From Flavobacterium sp. KACC 22761 (lineage in GTDB: Bacteria > Bacteroidota > Bacteroidia > Flavobacteriales > Flavobacteriaceae), in NCBI RefSeq assembly GCF_034058155.1, contig NZ_CP139148.1:1736001-1800000 (forward strand): DNA of 64,000 nt, written 5' to 3'. The notes beneath the pieces are model-generated. The model searched no databases and had not been told where the DNA came from. It worked only from the letters and a program-made list of their open reading frames with translations. Within the stretch, counting starts at the first letter, position 1, and every line of letters starts with the position of its first letter. The position numbers were made by a program, and so were the translations under genes. Shown here one piece after another: positions 9,447 to 17,728 of this stretch.

Positions 9447-10787
9447 ATGAAAAAAATAGTTTTATTTTCAACTTTATCATTGTTTTTTTTCAGTTGCGCT
9501 ACTGAAATTGACACACCAAAATTAGAATGTACTCAACCTGATTTTATTGTAAACAAAACAGTAGAAAAAGTTTATGAGATTTCGGATCCAACGGCTAAAC
9601 AATATACGTATGACGACATTATAGAAGCCTATGTGGTTTCAAGTGATGAAGGTGGCAATTTTTTTAAAAGCATTTCTTTTCAGACAAAAGCATCAGAAAA
9701 CGTTTCCGCAATTGGATTTAGTGTTCCAGTTGACGTGTCAAATACCTATATTGATTACCGCGTTGGAAACAAAGTCTATGTAAAGCTCAAAAATCAATTT
9801 ACAGATTTGTATTATGGCGGATTACGAATTGGTAGTTTGTATGTGAGCAACGGGGGCAACCCTACGATTGGAAGAATTTCGCAAAATGAATTTAAAAATG
9901 TTTTGAATGCGTCTTGCACAACGATTGACGAAAATCAATTAGTAGAATCGATTTCTATTGAAGAAGCGTTGCATGATTCAAAATTAAATACTTTGATCGA
10001 GCTCAATAATGTTGAATTTACAGAAGATGCCCTAGGTCGTCATTATTTTGAAGAAAGTAATAATGTAGGAGGTTCGACAAATTGGAATTTAAGAGATAAA
10101 ACTGGAAATCAAATTATTTTTAGAACCAGCAGTTATGCCAAATTTGCGGATCATTTTGTGCCGGAAGGAAGTGGCAAAGTTCGCGGCATTTTAACCAAGT
10201 TTGGATCAGATTATCAGTTTATGGCTCGATTTGAAAGGGATATTGAAATGAACGGAAAAAGAAATACGCCACTTTTTGCTGAAGATTTTCAGTCCGTTAA
10301 AAACAATGTCAATTTTGTCCTTCCAGGTTGGAGCAATATTGTTGAAAAAGCTACAAAACTTTGGAAAAGTATGGTATATTCAGGAAATGGATATGCAGAA
10401 TTCAATACAACAAGCACAACCGCGGCTGAAAATATTGCGTGGCTGATCTCTCCAAAAATTAATTTAACAGATTATAAAAATGCCATATTGTCTTTTAGAA
10501 GCGCACAGCATGATTTAAAGGTCGACTCGCCATTAAATACTTTAGAAGTTTATGTGTCAACAAACTTTGATGGTTCTAATGTTACTAAGGCAAAATGGAT
10601 AAGATTAGAAGCAAAAATTCCTTCGCTTTCAACTCCCGCGCGTCAATTTATAAATTCTGGAGGAATTGATTTATCTGAATATTCAGGAAATATCAACATT
10701 GCTTTTAGGTATGTTGGCTCTGGAAAAGACAAAACGCTGAACGGTGCTTTTATGGTTGATGATGTTAAGGTTTTTGGCGAAAAGTAG
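9447..10787 (+). CDS. DUF5689-type surface lipoprotein with C-terminal jelly-roll-like domain
   Basis: A 446-residue lipoprotein with lipobox LFFFSCATE. Residues about 30-235 resemble the DUF5689 region found next to TonB receptors in Flavobacteriia (IIEAYVVSSDEGGNFFKSIS is its typical opening). The C-terminal 175 residues (FAEDFQSV ... GAFMVDDVKVFGE) look like the choice-of-anchor-J/MAM-like sandwich that ends in a DDV motif. It probably sits on the outer membrane and works with the receptor encoded 17 bases upstream, as SusD does for SusC. Exact ligand unknown. Confidence 0.8.
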   Translation: MKKIVLFSTLSLFFFSCATEIDTPKLECTQPDFIVNKTVEKVYEISDPTAKQYTYDDIIEAYVVSSDEGGNFFKSISFQTKASENVSAIGFSVPVDVSNTYIDYRVGNKVYVKLKNQFTDLYYGGLRIGSLYVSNGGNPTIGRISQNEFKNVLNASCTTIDENQLVESISIEEALHDSKLNTLIELNNVEFTEDALGRHYFEESNNVGGSTNWNLRDKTGNQIIFRTSSYAKFADHFVPEGSGKVRGILTKFGSDYQFMARFERDIEMNGKRNTPLFAEDFQSVKNNVNFVLPGWSNIVEKATKLWKSMVYSGNGYAEFNTTSTTAAENIAWLISPKINLTDYKNAILSFRSAQHDLKVDSPLNTLEVYVSTNFDGSNVTKAKWIRLEAKIPSLSTPARQFINSGGIDLSEYSGNINIAFRYVGSGKDKTLNGAFMVDDVKVFGEK

Positions 10788-10906
10788 GTAGTGTTTTTTT
10801 TGATTTCAAAGAAGAAAAACTAATAGTGATTTGTTTTTGAGATTTAAGCTATTAGAATTTGTCAGAATTTTGTATTTTGGTCATCCCAAATCAATACAAA
10901 AACAAA

Positions 10907-11773
10907 ATGAGAACCTACTTTATCGCCATCTTGATGATGGTATTCCCTTGCTTGACGCACAGCCAAGATCAGGCCGATGCAGTCAAACTAAAGCAAATCA
11001 ACATTGTAAAAACAAATTACCAAAACTCAAAAGATGGTGAAATTGTAAATAAAACAATGGTTTTTAAAGATGGCAAACTTCAAACCGTTACAACTTCAGA
11101 TGTTGTTCAGCACTTTTTTTATAATAAAAATGGATTGCTGGATATGACAGTGAAAGATAAAATTGGAAGCGATTGGAAGGAAGTTGTGAATTATACCTAC
11201 GATGCAAACAACAATATCATAAAATTTGTAAAAAAATATCAGGAAGGGCCTGATTATATTACAAAAGTGGTGACTTTTTTCTATGAAGGAGCAAGAATAA
11301 AAGTAACGACTAAAAAGAGTACCAATCACCAGAATCTAGTTGATGATATTGAATATATTGTTGAGAACGGAATTATTGTTAGACGTACTTCGCGCGATAG
11401 AAATAAGCAGATTATTGGTAAAATCGAATATGTTTATGTAAACGATAATGTCTCAAAACACAAAGGTTTGGTTGGAGATAAAATCTCAAAATCGTTTACC
11501 TATGATGATAAAAAATCTGCGGACCAATTAATTGTTCAGAGTCTTTTTGGGGATAATTATAAAATAATTGTGCCAATGATTTCGTATCATGAAGAAGAAT
11601 TTGCATTTGAGTCGATTTCATATAATAACGAAATGAATTTTAGTCCATCATCTTCGGCATTAGTTGCAGTCAGCAGAAAGTACAAATACAACAAATTGAA
11701 TTTCCCAATTTCTTGTTCTCAGATTGAAGAAAACGGAATTGTGAAAACAGAAAAAACATTTATCTACGAATAA
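10907..11773 (+). CDS. secreted protein of unknown function with YD/RHS-like strands
   Basis: A 288-residue exported protein. The start at 10907 gives a clean signal peptide (MRTYFIAILMMVFPCLTHSQ); the frame opens earlier, but residues before this Met do not resemble a signal. The body consists of short beta-hairpin-like strands such as FFYNKNGLLDM and YTYDANNNIIKF, which resemble degenerate YD/RHS-type repeats. I recognise no catalytic motif. It has its own terminator downstream (11794-11848) and probably its own promoter, so it looks monocistronic. Confidence 0.75.
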   Translation: MRTYFIAILMMVFPCLTHSQDQADAVKLKQINIVKTNYQNSKDGEIVNKTMVFKDGKLQTVTTSDVVQHFFYNKNGLLDMTVKDKIGSDWKEVVNYTYDANNNIIKFVKKYQEGPDYITKVVTFFYEGARIKVTTKKSTNHQNLVDDIEYIVENGIIVRRTSRDRNKQIIGKIEYVYVNDNVSKHKGLVGDKISKSFTYDDKKSADQLIVQSLFGDNYKIIVPMISYHEEEFAFESISYNNEMNFSPSSSALVAVSRKYKYNKLNFPISCSQIEENGIVKTEKTFIYE

Positions 11774-11793
11774 ATCTGTATAATAAATTTTGT

Positions 11794-11848
11794 AACCATT
11801 TATAAATTAGGTTTTATTGCCTGATTTATAAATGGTTTATTTTTTTTA
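11794..11848 (+). terminator. intrinsic terminator
   Basis: A 14-15 bp stem (AACCATTTATAAAT paired with ATTTATAAATGGTT) with a 15-base loop is followed by eight T residues. It ends the transcript of the secreted protein gene and insulates hflX. Confidence 0.8.
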
Positions 11849-11875
11849 ATTGAATTTAAAATTGGAATTCTATAA

Positions 11876-11905
11876 TTGTAAGTAGTGTACAAATGCTTAA
11901 ATTTG
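11876..11905 (+). promoter_or_regulatory. Bacteroidota-type promoter of hflX
   Basis: TTG at 11876-11878 and TAAATTTG at 11898-11905 are 19 bases apart, an exact fit to the TTG-N17-19-TAnnTTTG consensus of Flavobacterium promoters. The start codon lies 16 bases beyond the -7 box, implying a very short leader. Confidence 0.75.
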
Positions 11906-11921
11906 TGGCTTATTTTAAGAT

Positions 11922-13151
11922 ATGTTAGAGAAAGAAGTTATAAATTTTGAGAAAACGGCCATTGTTGGTATTGTAACTCAAAATCAAAGTGAGGAAAAAC
12001 TTAACGAATATTTGGACGAATTAGAGTTTTTGACTTTTACTGCAGGAGGTGAAGTTATAAAACGTTTTTCGCAAAAAATGGAACGCCCGAATCCCAAGAC
12101 TTTTGTGGGAACGGGAAAAATAGACGAAATCAATCTTTTTGTAAAAGAAAACGGAATATCGACGGTTATTTTTGATGATGAATTAACGCCTTCACAACAA
12201 AAAAATATTTCAAGAATTATTGATGCAAAAATCTTAGATAGAACCAACCTAATCTTAGATATTTTTGCGCAAAGAGCCGAAACTTCGTACGCAAGAACGC
12301 AGGTAGAATTGGCGCAATGTCAATATTTATTACCAAGACTTTCTGGTTTATGGACGCACCTTGAGCGTCAAAAAGGTGGAATTGGTATGCGTGGTCCTGG
12401 GGAAACGGAGATTGAAACTGACAGACGTATTGTACGTGACAGAATTTCGTTATTAAAAGATAAAATCAAAACGATTGACAAGCAAATGAGTATTCAGCGA
12501 AGCAATCGTGGCGCAATGGTGCGTGTAGCTTTGGTTGGATACACCAACGTTGGAAAATCGACTTTGATGAATGCTATCGGGAAAAGTGATGTTTTTGTTG
12601 AGAATAAATTATTTGCAACTTTAGATACAACGGTTCGAAAAGTGGTGATTAAGAATTTGCCATTTTTGCTTTCGGATACGGTTGGTTTTATTCGAAAATT
12701 GCCTACTCAATTGGTAGATTCATTTAAAAGTACGCTTGATGAGGTTCGCGAGGCCGATTTGCTTTTGCATGTTGTCGATATTTCGCACCCAGATTTTGAA
12801 GATCATATTGAATCGGTAAATCAGACTTTGCAGGAAATCAAAAGTAATGATAAGCCAACGATTATGGTTTTCAATAAAATCGATGCTTACAAACATTTGA
12901 CTATTGATGAAGATGATTTGATTACTGAAAGAACCAGAAAACACTGGACACTTGATGAGTGGAAACAGACTTGGATGAGTAATGTTGGTCAGGATAAAGC
13001 ATTGTTTATTTCGGCAACGAGAAAAGAGAATTTTGAGGAATTTAGAGAAATGGTTTACGAAGCGGTTCGCCAGATTCATATCACGAGATTTCCATATAAT
13101 AAGTTTTTGTATCCAGATTATAAGGACGCAATTGAAAAAGAAGAAGAATAA
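11922..13151 (+). CDS. hflX: ribosome-associated GTPase HflX
   Basis: A 409-residue TRAFAC GTPase that binds the 50S subunit and rescues or splits stalled ribosomes. The N-terminal HflX domain contains FVGTGKIDEI and the long-helix glycine-rich hinge GGIGMRGPGETEIETDRR. The G domain shows G1 GYTNVGKST at about residue 207, G3 DTVGF, G4 NKID and G5 ISATRK. Length and domain order are normal. It is monocistronic, with a consensus promoter and a strong terminator. Confidence 0.96.
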   Translation: MLEKEVINFEKTAIVGIVTQNQSEEKLNEYLDELEFLTFTAGGEVIKRFSQKMERPNPKTFVGTGKIDEINLFVKENGISTVIFDDELTPSQQKNISRIIDAKILDRTNLILDIFAQRAETSYARTQVELAQCQYLLPRLSGLWTHLERQKGGIGMRGPGETEIETDRRIVRDRISLLKDKIKTIDKQMSIQRSNRGAMVRVALVGYTNVGKSTLMNAIGKSDVFVENKLFATLDTTVRKVVIKNLPFLLSDTVGFIRKLPTQLVDSFKSTLDEVREADLLLHVVDISHPDFEDHIESVNQTLQEIKSNDKPTIMVFNKIDAYKHLTIDEDDLITERTRKHWTLDEWKQTWMSNVGQDKALFISATRKENFEEFREMVYEAVRQIHITRFPYNKFLYPDYKDAIEKEEE

Positions 13152-13156
13152 AACTG

Positions 13157-13191
13157 AAACGGCTTTTGAATTATTTCAAAAGCCGTTTTTA
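13157..13191 (+). terminator. intrinsic terminator of hflX
   Basis: A 14-bp perfect stem (AAACGGCTTTTGAA with TTCAAAAGCCGTTT), 4-base loop and T run start six bases after the hflX stop codon. Confidence 0.88.
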
Positions 13192-13194
13192 TTT

Positions 13195-13256
13195 GCCACA
13201 GATTAAGGGATTTAAAAGGATTTTTTATAATCTGAATAATCCTTTAATCTGTGGCA
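13195..13256. repeat. inverted repeat, GCCACAGATT family
   Basis: Arms beginning GCCACAGATTAA and ending TTAATCTGTGGC enclose a second pairing (AAAGGATT with AATCCTTT). It shares its outer word with the nested repeat at 3667-3825. Confidence 0.75.
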
Positions 13257-13296
13257 TTTTTTTTCAAATGTTTAAAAGAAGCCAATTGTTTTAATT

Positions 13297-13403
13297 TAGC
13301 CCCGATGGAGGCGGTATCCTTGCTGGCCCGAGAGGGCAACAGCGAGATATAGCCGAGAGCGGGAAACCACGTTTGTTAAAATGCCTTTTGCGATGCTCCT
13401 GAT
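13297..13403 (+). repeat. dispersed 107-base structured element, copy 1 (REP-like)
   Basis: The element starts TAGCCCCGATGGAGGCG, contains a GGCCCGAGAGGGC-type hairpin and the words AGCGAGATATAGCCGAGAGC, and ends ATGCTCCTGAT exactly at the stop codon of the DUF3078 gene. A second copy in the opposite orientation lies at 45101-45209, and a shorter relative sharing only the two ends is at 50971-51044. The hairpins could serve as terminator for the minus-strand gene. Confidence 0.85.
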
Positions 13404-14353
13404 TAGAATCCAAAATTAATTCCTAAACCAAAAACTTCTCTGGTTTGGAATCCTTGAAATGCATTGTCATCGTAAATTGTCTGGAAGGAGAAATTTGCTG
13501 ATAGAAATTTATTTACTTTCATTACAATGTTTAAGGAATAATTAATGTCGATGTTTTGCGGGTCTTCTAAATAATTTGAATACAAATTAAGGGTGTTTTC
13601 GGCCGTTACATTGGTCATAATGGCCAGTTTGTAATATACCGAAGCATAGAAACCTAGTTCGTAACGCATGCTTTTGCCGGCGTCGACGCCAAAATAATAT
13701 CCGTCAGGATAAGGCAAACCTGTGGCTGGATCAATGGCTGAGGTATAAGCTTTGTCTACAAATGTGAATTTTGAAGTTAAAGGCGCAAAATTTATTTTGA
13801 GATTTTCATCTTTTGACCAGTAAATACCTGGACCAGTTGTTAGGTATCCTGGCGACATGAATTTGGTATTTTCAGTCCTGATTTCTTTTCCGTTTGCGTC
13901 TTGTCCGTAAATGTATCCGGTTGTGAATTGTGTCCTAAAGTTTAAGAAATAAGAGTAATACCATTCGCCAAATGCTCTTTTTCCAACGACTGAATTGAAT
14001 TCGAAACGGTCATCGGTTTTCTTTTCGAAATCGGCATTTTTGGTTTGTAGCAAACCGTAATAAGCGAGAACTTTATTGTCCCAGGTGATATCGTCTTTTT
14101 TGTAGTTGAAATCATAATTGATTCCGAGTGTTCCTGAGAAGCTGTCTTCACCACCTGCAATCCAGTTGTTAAAGCTAGATTGGTTGAGTAGAAGTGATAC
14201 CGTCCCTTTTGCTTTCCAGCCTTCTTTTTCAATGGTATCATTGATTTTTTTTACGGCTTTTTCAGTGTTTTGTGCGAGTTCTTTTTCAGTGTTTTGAGAT
14301 TGAACAAAAGTAAGATTTGCTAAAATGAACAATAATAATAGAATCTTTCTCAT
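13403..14353 (-). CDS. DUF3078 outer-membrane beta-barrel protein
   Basis: A 316-residue exported protein; the start at 14353 (MRKILLLLFILANLTFVQSQ) gives a proper signal peptide, whereas an earlier in-frame start would prefix nine residues. The mature part matches the DUF3078 pattern: EGWKAKGTVSLLLNQSSFNNW, then repeated amphipathic strands and a C-terminal aromatic residue (GLGINFGF). A barrel of unknown function in the outer membrane is likely. A perfect -7 box lies 25 bases upstream, so it is probably transcribed apart from the suf genes. Confidence 0.85.
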   Translation of the reverse strand: MRKILLLLFILANLTFVQSQNTEKELAQNTEKAVKKINDTIEKEGWKAKGTVSLLLNQSSFNNWIAGGEDSFSGTLGINYDFNYKKDDITWDNKVLAYYGLLQTKNADFEKKTDDRFEFNSVVGKRAFGEWYYSYFLNFRTQFTTGYIYGQDANGKEIRTENTKFMSPGYLTTGPGIYWSKDENLKINFAPLTSKFTFVDKAYTSAIDPATGLPYPDGYYFGVDAGKSMRYELGFYASVYYKLAIMTNVTAENTLNLYSNYLEDPQNIDINYSLNIVMKVNKFLSANFSFQTIYDDNAFQGFQTREVFGLGINFGF

Positions 14354-14377
14354 AGTATTTAATTTAAATGTATGGGA

Positions 14378-14385
14378 CAAATATA
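14378..14385 (-). promoter_or_regulatory. -7 box of the DUF3078 gene
   Basis: TATATTTG on the minus strand fits TAnnTTTG exactly, 24 bases before the start codon. No clear TTG at the -33 position was found. Confidence 0.5.
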
Positions 14386-14428
14386 ACTAAAAACATTTAT
14401 TTTGTAGGATTAATCTCAATTCATGAAT

Positions 14429-14938
14429 TTATTTTTTGGATTCTTTGTATAAAGGTACGGCAGAACATGCTTCGCCGTACATAATACTTCTGGCAAATGG
14501 TTGCAAATGGGTTGTAGCCAAGATATAAGCGCGCATTGGCACTGGTTTTCTAGAACAGCCTCTTACAATTACGGGTTTACTTTTGTAAACAGAATAGTCA
14601 AGTTTACTAAGGATTTCTTCGTAAAGACTTGCATCAAGGTCTTCAATGGTACCGTTTACTACTTTTTTAGCAAAAGGAGCCAAATGAACGCTAACTAAAA
14701 TAAGTGCCCAAGCCGGAATAATAGCGTCTGTACTGCAATGTACCGCTACATATTGATCTTGATATTGCGACCAATCGTGATTTTTAAGATGTTCTCTAAA
14801 GTCTTTTTCTTTCAATAAAAATCCTTCCAAAAGCCATTGCGAAATGTCAATTTGTGTTCGAATTCCTTTTGGATAATAATCTTCTAAATCAAAAACTTCT
14901 AAAGCACTATTGGCAACTTTATTGATGATTTCTTCCAT
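14429..14938 (-). CDS. DUF2480 family protein
   Basis: A 169-residue soluble protein of the Bacteroidota-specific DUF2480 family. It opens with MEEIINKVANSALEVFDLED, and the conserved core includes WALILVSVHLAPFAKKVV and VRGCSRKPVPMRAYI with a conserved Cys. No catalytic function is known. It follows the SufT-like gene at the end of the sufS-lipoprotein-sufE-sufT series, so an Fe-S related role is plausible by context only. Confidence 0.85.
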   Translation of the reverse strand: MEEIINKVANSALEVFDLEDYYPKGIRTQIDISQWLLEGFLLKEKDFREHLKNHDWSQYQDQYVAVHCSTDAIIPAWALILVSVHLAPFAKKVVNGTIEDLDASLYEEILSKLDYSVYKSKPVIVRGCSRKPVPMRAYILATTHLQPFARSIMYGEACSAVPLYKESKK

Positions 14939-14944
14939 TCTTTA

Positions 14945-15014
14945 AGTCTTAAAGTCGAAGGTCGAAAGTCATAAAGTCCTGAACTTTGGACTTTATGATT
15001 TTCAACTTTATGAC
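14945..15014. repeat. GTCGAAA-type heptamer repeat, inverted pair A
   Basis: The gap between DUF2480 and the SufT-like gene holds an inverted repeat whose left arm reads AGTCTTAAAGTCGAAGGTCG and whose right arm contains CTTTATGATTTTCAACTTTA. It belongs to the same repeat family found at three other junctions in this locus. Confidence 0.75.
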
Positions 15015-15018
15015 TAAA

Positions 15019-15342
15019 TTAAAGCATTCCTAATTCTAACTTAGCTTCTTCGCTCATTAAATCTTTGCTCCAAGGCGGATCGAAAGTAATTTCAACATCT
15101 ACATCTTTGATGTTTTCTATTGATTTTACTTTTTCTTCTACTTCTCTTGGCAAGCTTTCTGCAACTGGGCAGTTTGGCGAAGTAAGTGTCATTAAGATTT
15201 TTACTTCGTAATCGGTGTTTACCATTACGTCATAAATTAATCCTAATTCATAAATATCTACAGGAATCTCAGGATCGTAAATTCCTTTTAAAACTCTTAC
15301 GATTGATTCTCCTAATTCGTTTGTGTCTATTTCTTGTTCCAT
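15019..15342 (-). CDS. MIP18/DUF59 family Fe-S assembly protein (SufT-like)
   Basis: A 107-residue protein of the DUF59 family. Characteristic residues are YDPEIPVDIYELGLIYDV and LTSPNCPVAESLP, the latter with the reactive Cys, plus DPPWSKDLMSEEAKLELGML at the C-terminus. In SUF loci these proteins help mature or deliver Fe-S clusters. It lies between sufE and DUF2480 on the same strand. The N-terminal extension is short and there is no ATPase fusion. Confidence 0.88.
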   Translation of the reverse strand: MEQEIDTNELGESIVRVLKGIYDPEIPVDIYELGLIYDVMVNTDYEVKILMTLTSPNCPVAESLPREVEEKVKSIENIKDVDVEITFDPPWSKDLMSEEAKLELGML

Positions 15343-15360
15343 TTTGTTATTTGTTTTTTC

Positions 15361-15421
15361 GCCACGAATTTCACAAATTTCCCGAATTTAAAAATTACTG
15401 CCAATTCGTGAAATTCGTGGC
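15361..15421. repeat. inverted repeat, GCCACGAATT family
   Basis: Arms of 14 bases (GCCACGAATTTCAC and GTGAAATTCGTGGC) are perfect reverse complements and resemble the inner arms of the repeat at 3710-3788. It sits in the sufT/sufE gap. Confidence 0.8.
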
Positions 15422-15430
15422 AAAGGAAAT

Positions 15431-15856
15431 TTAATTTTTGTTTTTAGCGTCAAAAGCCAAAGCGTACATTTTGATGTTTTTTATCATTGATACCAAACCG
15501 TTGGCGCGTGTTGCTGATAAATGTTCTTTTAATCCAATTTCGTCTATAAAATCAGTATCTGCATTTATGATATCTGATGCTTTTTGGTTGGAGAAAGCAC
15601 GAATTAAAATCGCGATAATTCCTTTTGTCAATATCGCATCGCTGTCAGCTGTAAATACAATTCTATCGTCGTTTTGTTCACCTTGCAACCAAACTTTCGA
15701 TTGGCAGCCTTTGATTAAATTTTCGTCGGTTTTGTATTCTTCTTTGATTAATGGAAGACTTTTTCCTAATTCGATGATGTATTCATAACGTTGCATCCAG
15801 TCGTCGAACATTGAAAATTCGTCTATTATTTCGTCTTGAATTTCTTTTATCGTCAT
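15431..15856 (-). CDS. sufE: SufE-type sulfur acceptor protein
   Basis: A 141-residue protein that accepts persulfide sulfur from the cysteine desulfurase SufS and passes it to the SufBCD scaffold. The catalytic Cys lies in IKGCQSKVWL at about residue 52, and the C-terminal LSATRANGLVSMI matches the family. It is encoded in the same series as sufS, separated by one lipoprotein gene. Confidence 0.93.
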   Translation of the reverse strand: MTIKEIQDEIIDEFSMFDDWMQRYEYIIELGKSLPLIKEEYKTDENLIKGCQSKVWLQGEQNDDRIVFTADSDAILTKGIIAILIRAFSNQKASDIINADTDFIDEIGLKEHLSATRANGLVSMIKNIKMYALAFDAKNKN

Positions 15857-15858
15857 AA

Positions 15859-16284
15859 TTATTCTTTAGCAAAATCAGTCAGCAAATTTACCAGTTTTTC
15901 AATTTCCTTTGGAGGAAAACCGTTGTCAAAACCTTTTGTTTCGTAGGTTTTCTGATTTTGAGTTATTTTTAAATTTCCAATTGCGGCTCCGTCATAAAAA
16001 CGTTTTTCTGTTGGAGCTTTCAAGTTTGGAATATTTTCTAGATTTATTTTTGAAAACTCTGATACAATTTGCTTCCATTTTGCATCGTCAATTTTCTTTT
16101 CAACTGCTTGGGCATTTCTGCCATTTGTAACCGAAACGCTTTTATTCTCAACTATTATCTTTTTAAATACACCTCTCGAAACTGCAGAATATTCCATTTT
16201 TGTTGTGGTCATATCAGCTAATTTTTGGCTTGAACAGCCTGTTACGAAAAAGATTGCTAGAAATAAAAAAGAGAATAGTTTCAT
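15859..16284 (-). CDS. small lipoprotein, hypothetical
   Basis: A 141-residue lipoprotein with signal peptide and lipobox FFVTGCSSQ. The rest is soluble, with beta-rich segments (FKKIIVENKSVSVTNG) and a conserved-looking C-terminal GFDNGFPPKEIEKLVNLL. No domain recognised. It is wedged between sufS (9 bases away) and sufE (2 bases away), so it is almost surely co-transcribed with them, although an envelope lipoprotein has no evident role in cytoplasmic Fe-S assembly. Confidence 0.85.
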   Translation of the reverse strand: MKLFSFLFLAIFFVTGCSSQKLADMTTTKMEYSAVSRGVFKKIIVENKSVSVTNGRNAQAVEKKIDDAKWKQIVSEFSKINLENIPNLKAPTEKRFYDGAAIGNLKITQNQKTYETKGFDNGFPPKEIEKLVNLLTDFAKE

Positions 16285-16293
16285 AAAAATAGT

Positions 16294-17508
16294 TTAGCTT
16301 AACATGGTTTGTGCTTTTTTCACAGCATCAACCATCGCATCAATTTCTTCTTTTGTATTATAGAATGAAAATGAAGCACGAATCGTTCCTGGAATACAGA
16401 AGAAATTCATAATTGGTTGTGCGCAATGATGTCCGGTTCTAACCGCAATTCCTAATTTGTCAATAATTGAACCAATATCATAAGGATGAATTCCGTCAAT
16501 ATTAAACGAAACTACAGAGGCTTTATTTTTGGTATTTCCATAAATTCGGATACCTTCAATTTCGTTTAAACGTTTTGTAGCGTGTTCTAAAAGTTCGTGT
16601 TCGTATGCTTGAATATTTTCAAAACCAATTTCGTTTAAATAATCAATTGCGGTTCCTAAAACAATTCCGCCAGCGATATTTGGTGTTCCGGCTTCAAATT
16701 TATGAGGAAGATCTGCGTAAGTAGTTTTTTCAAACGTAACTTCTTTGATCATTTCGCCACCGCCTTGATAAGGAGGAAGTTTGTTCAGCCAAGCTTCTTT
16801 TCCATAAAGAATTCCAGTTCCTGTTGGACCACACATTTTATGCCCAGAAAAGGCATAAAAATCACAATCTAATTCCTGAACATTTGGTTTTAAATGCGGA
16901 ACTGCCTGCGCGCCGTCAATTAAAACTGCAGAACCTACAGTATGTGCTTTGTCAATAATATATTTGATTGGATTGATTACACCCAATGCATTTGAAATAT
17001 GATTTACAGTAACAATTTTCGTTTTATCCGATAGTAATTTATCAAATTCCTCAATGATTAATTCTCCATTGTCATCGATTGGAATAACTTTTAAAACAGC
17101 CCCCGTTTTTTCGCATAACATCTGCCAAGGCACAATGTTACTATGATGTTCCAAAGAAGAAACAATTACTTCGTCGCCCGGTTTTAAAATAGAAGCAAAT
17201 CCGTTTGCAACTAAGTTAATTCCGTGCGTTGTTCCTGAAGTAAAAAGAACTTCGTGAGCATGTTTTGCATTGATATGATCTTTCACTTTGCGACGAGAAA
17301 TCTCGTAAGCATCAGTGGCTAATTGGCTTAAAGTGTGAACGCCACGATGAATATTGGCGTTGATTTCCTGATAATATTTTACTTCAGCATCAATCACGAT
17401 TTGCGGTTTTTGCGAAGTAGCTCCGTTGTCGAAATATACTAATGGCTTTCCGTTTACAGTTTGCGAAAGTATCGGGAAATCAGCTCTTATTTTTTGAATA
17501 TCTAGCAT
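16294..17508 (-). CDS. sufS: cysteine desulfurase SufS (class II)
   Basis: A 404-residue PLP enzyme that converts cysteine to alanine and leaves a persulfide for SufE. The PLP lysine lies in FSGHKMCGPTGTGIL at about residue 224 and the active Cys in RTGHHCAQPIMNF at about residue 360, on the structured loop typical of class II enzymes. It heads the sufS-lipoprotein-sufE-sufT series on the minus strand. A TACTTTTG -7 box precedes it. Confidence 0.96.
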   Translation of the reverse strand: MLDIQKIRADFPILSQTVNGKPLVYFDNGATSQKPQIVIDAEVKYYQEINANIHRGVHTLSQLATDAYEISRRKVKDHINAKHAHEVLFTSGTTHGINLVANGFASILKPGDEVIVSSLEHHSNIVPWQMLCEKTGAVLKVIPIDDNGELIIEEFDKLLSDKTKIVTVNHISNALGVINPIKYIIDKAHTVGSAVLIDGAQAVPHLKPNVQELDCDFYAFSGHKMCGPTGTGILYGKEAWLNKLPPYQGGGEMIKEVTFEKTTYADLPHKFEAGTPNIAGGIVLGTAIDYLNEIGFENIQAYEHELLEHATKRLNEIEGIRIYGNTKNKASVVSFNIDGIHPYDIGSIIDKLGIAVRTGHHCAQPIMNFFCIPGTIRASFSFYNTKEEIDAMVDAVKKAQTMLS

Positions 17509-17533
17509 GTCTTATTTAGAAAAAATCTATTTA

Positions 17534-17541
17534 CAAAAGTA
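17534..17541 (-). promoter_or_regulatory. -7 box of sufS
   Basis: TACTTTTG on the minus strand, an exact TAnnTTTG match, lies 25 bases before the sufS start. A matching -33 element is not obvious. Confidence 0.5.
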
Positions 17542-17728
17542 CTAAAACTAAATTTGTTTATACAGGAATTCTATAATTTCCTTTTATGATGCGATTGTCA
17601 GATGTTGTAAATGCTGATTCCTTAAAAATAGTTTCGGTTTTCTGCATTATCCGAAACAGATTTCTAATTTGAGTTCTAAAATCGTGAGCATAAATTATTT
17701 ATATTGCATTAAAAACATCTTAAACATC

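Noticed and set aside
15438..15788. Plus-strand ORF of 116 codons
   Set aside because: It lies fully antisense to sufE, whose family motifs are clear; no ribosome site or recognisable domain.
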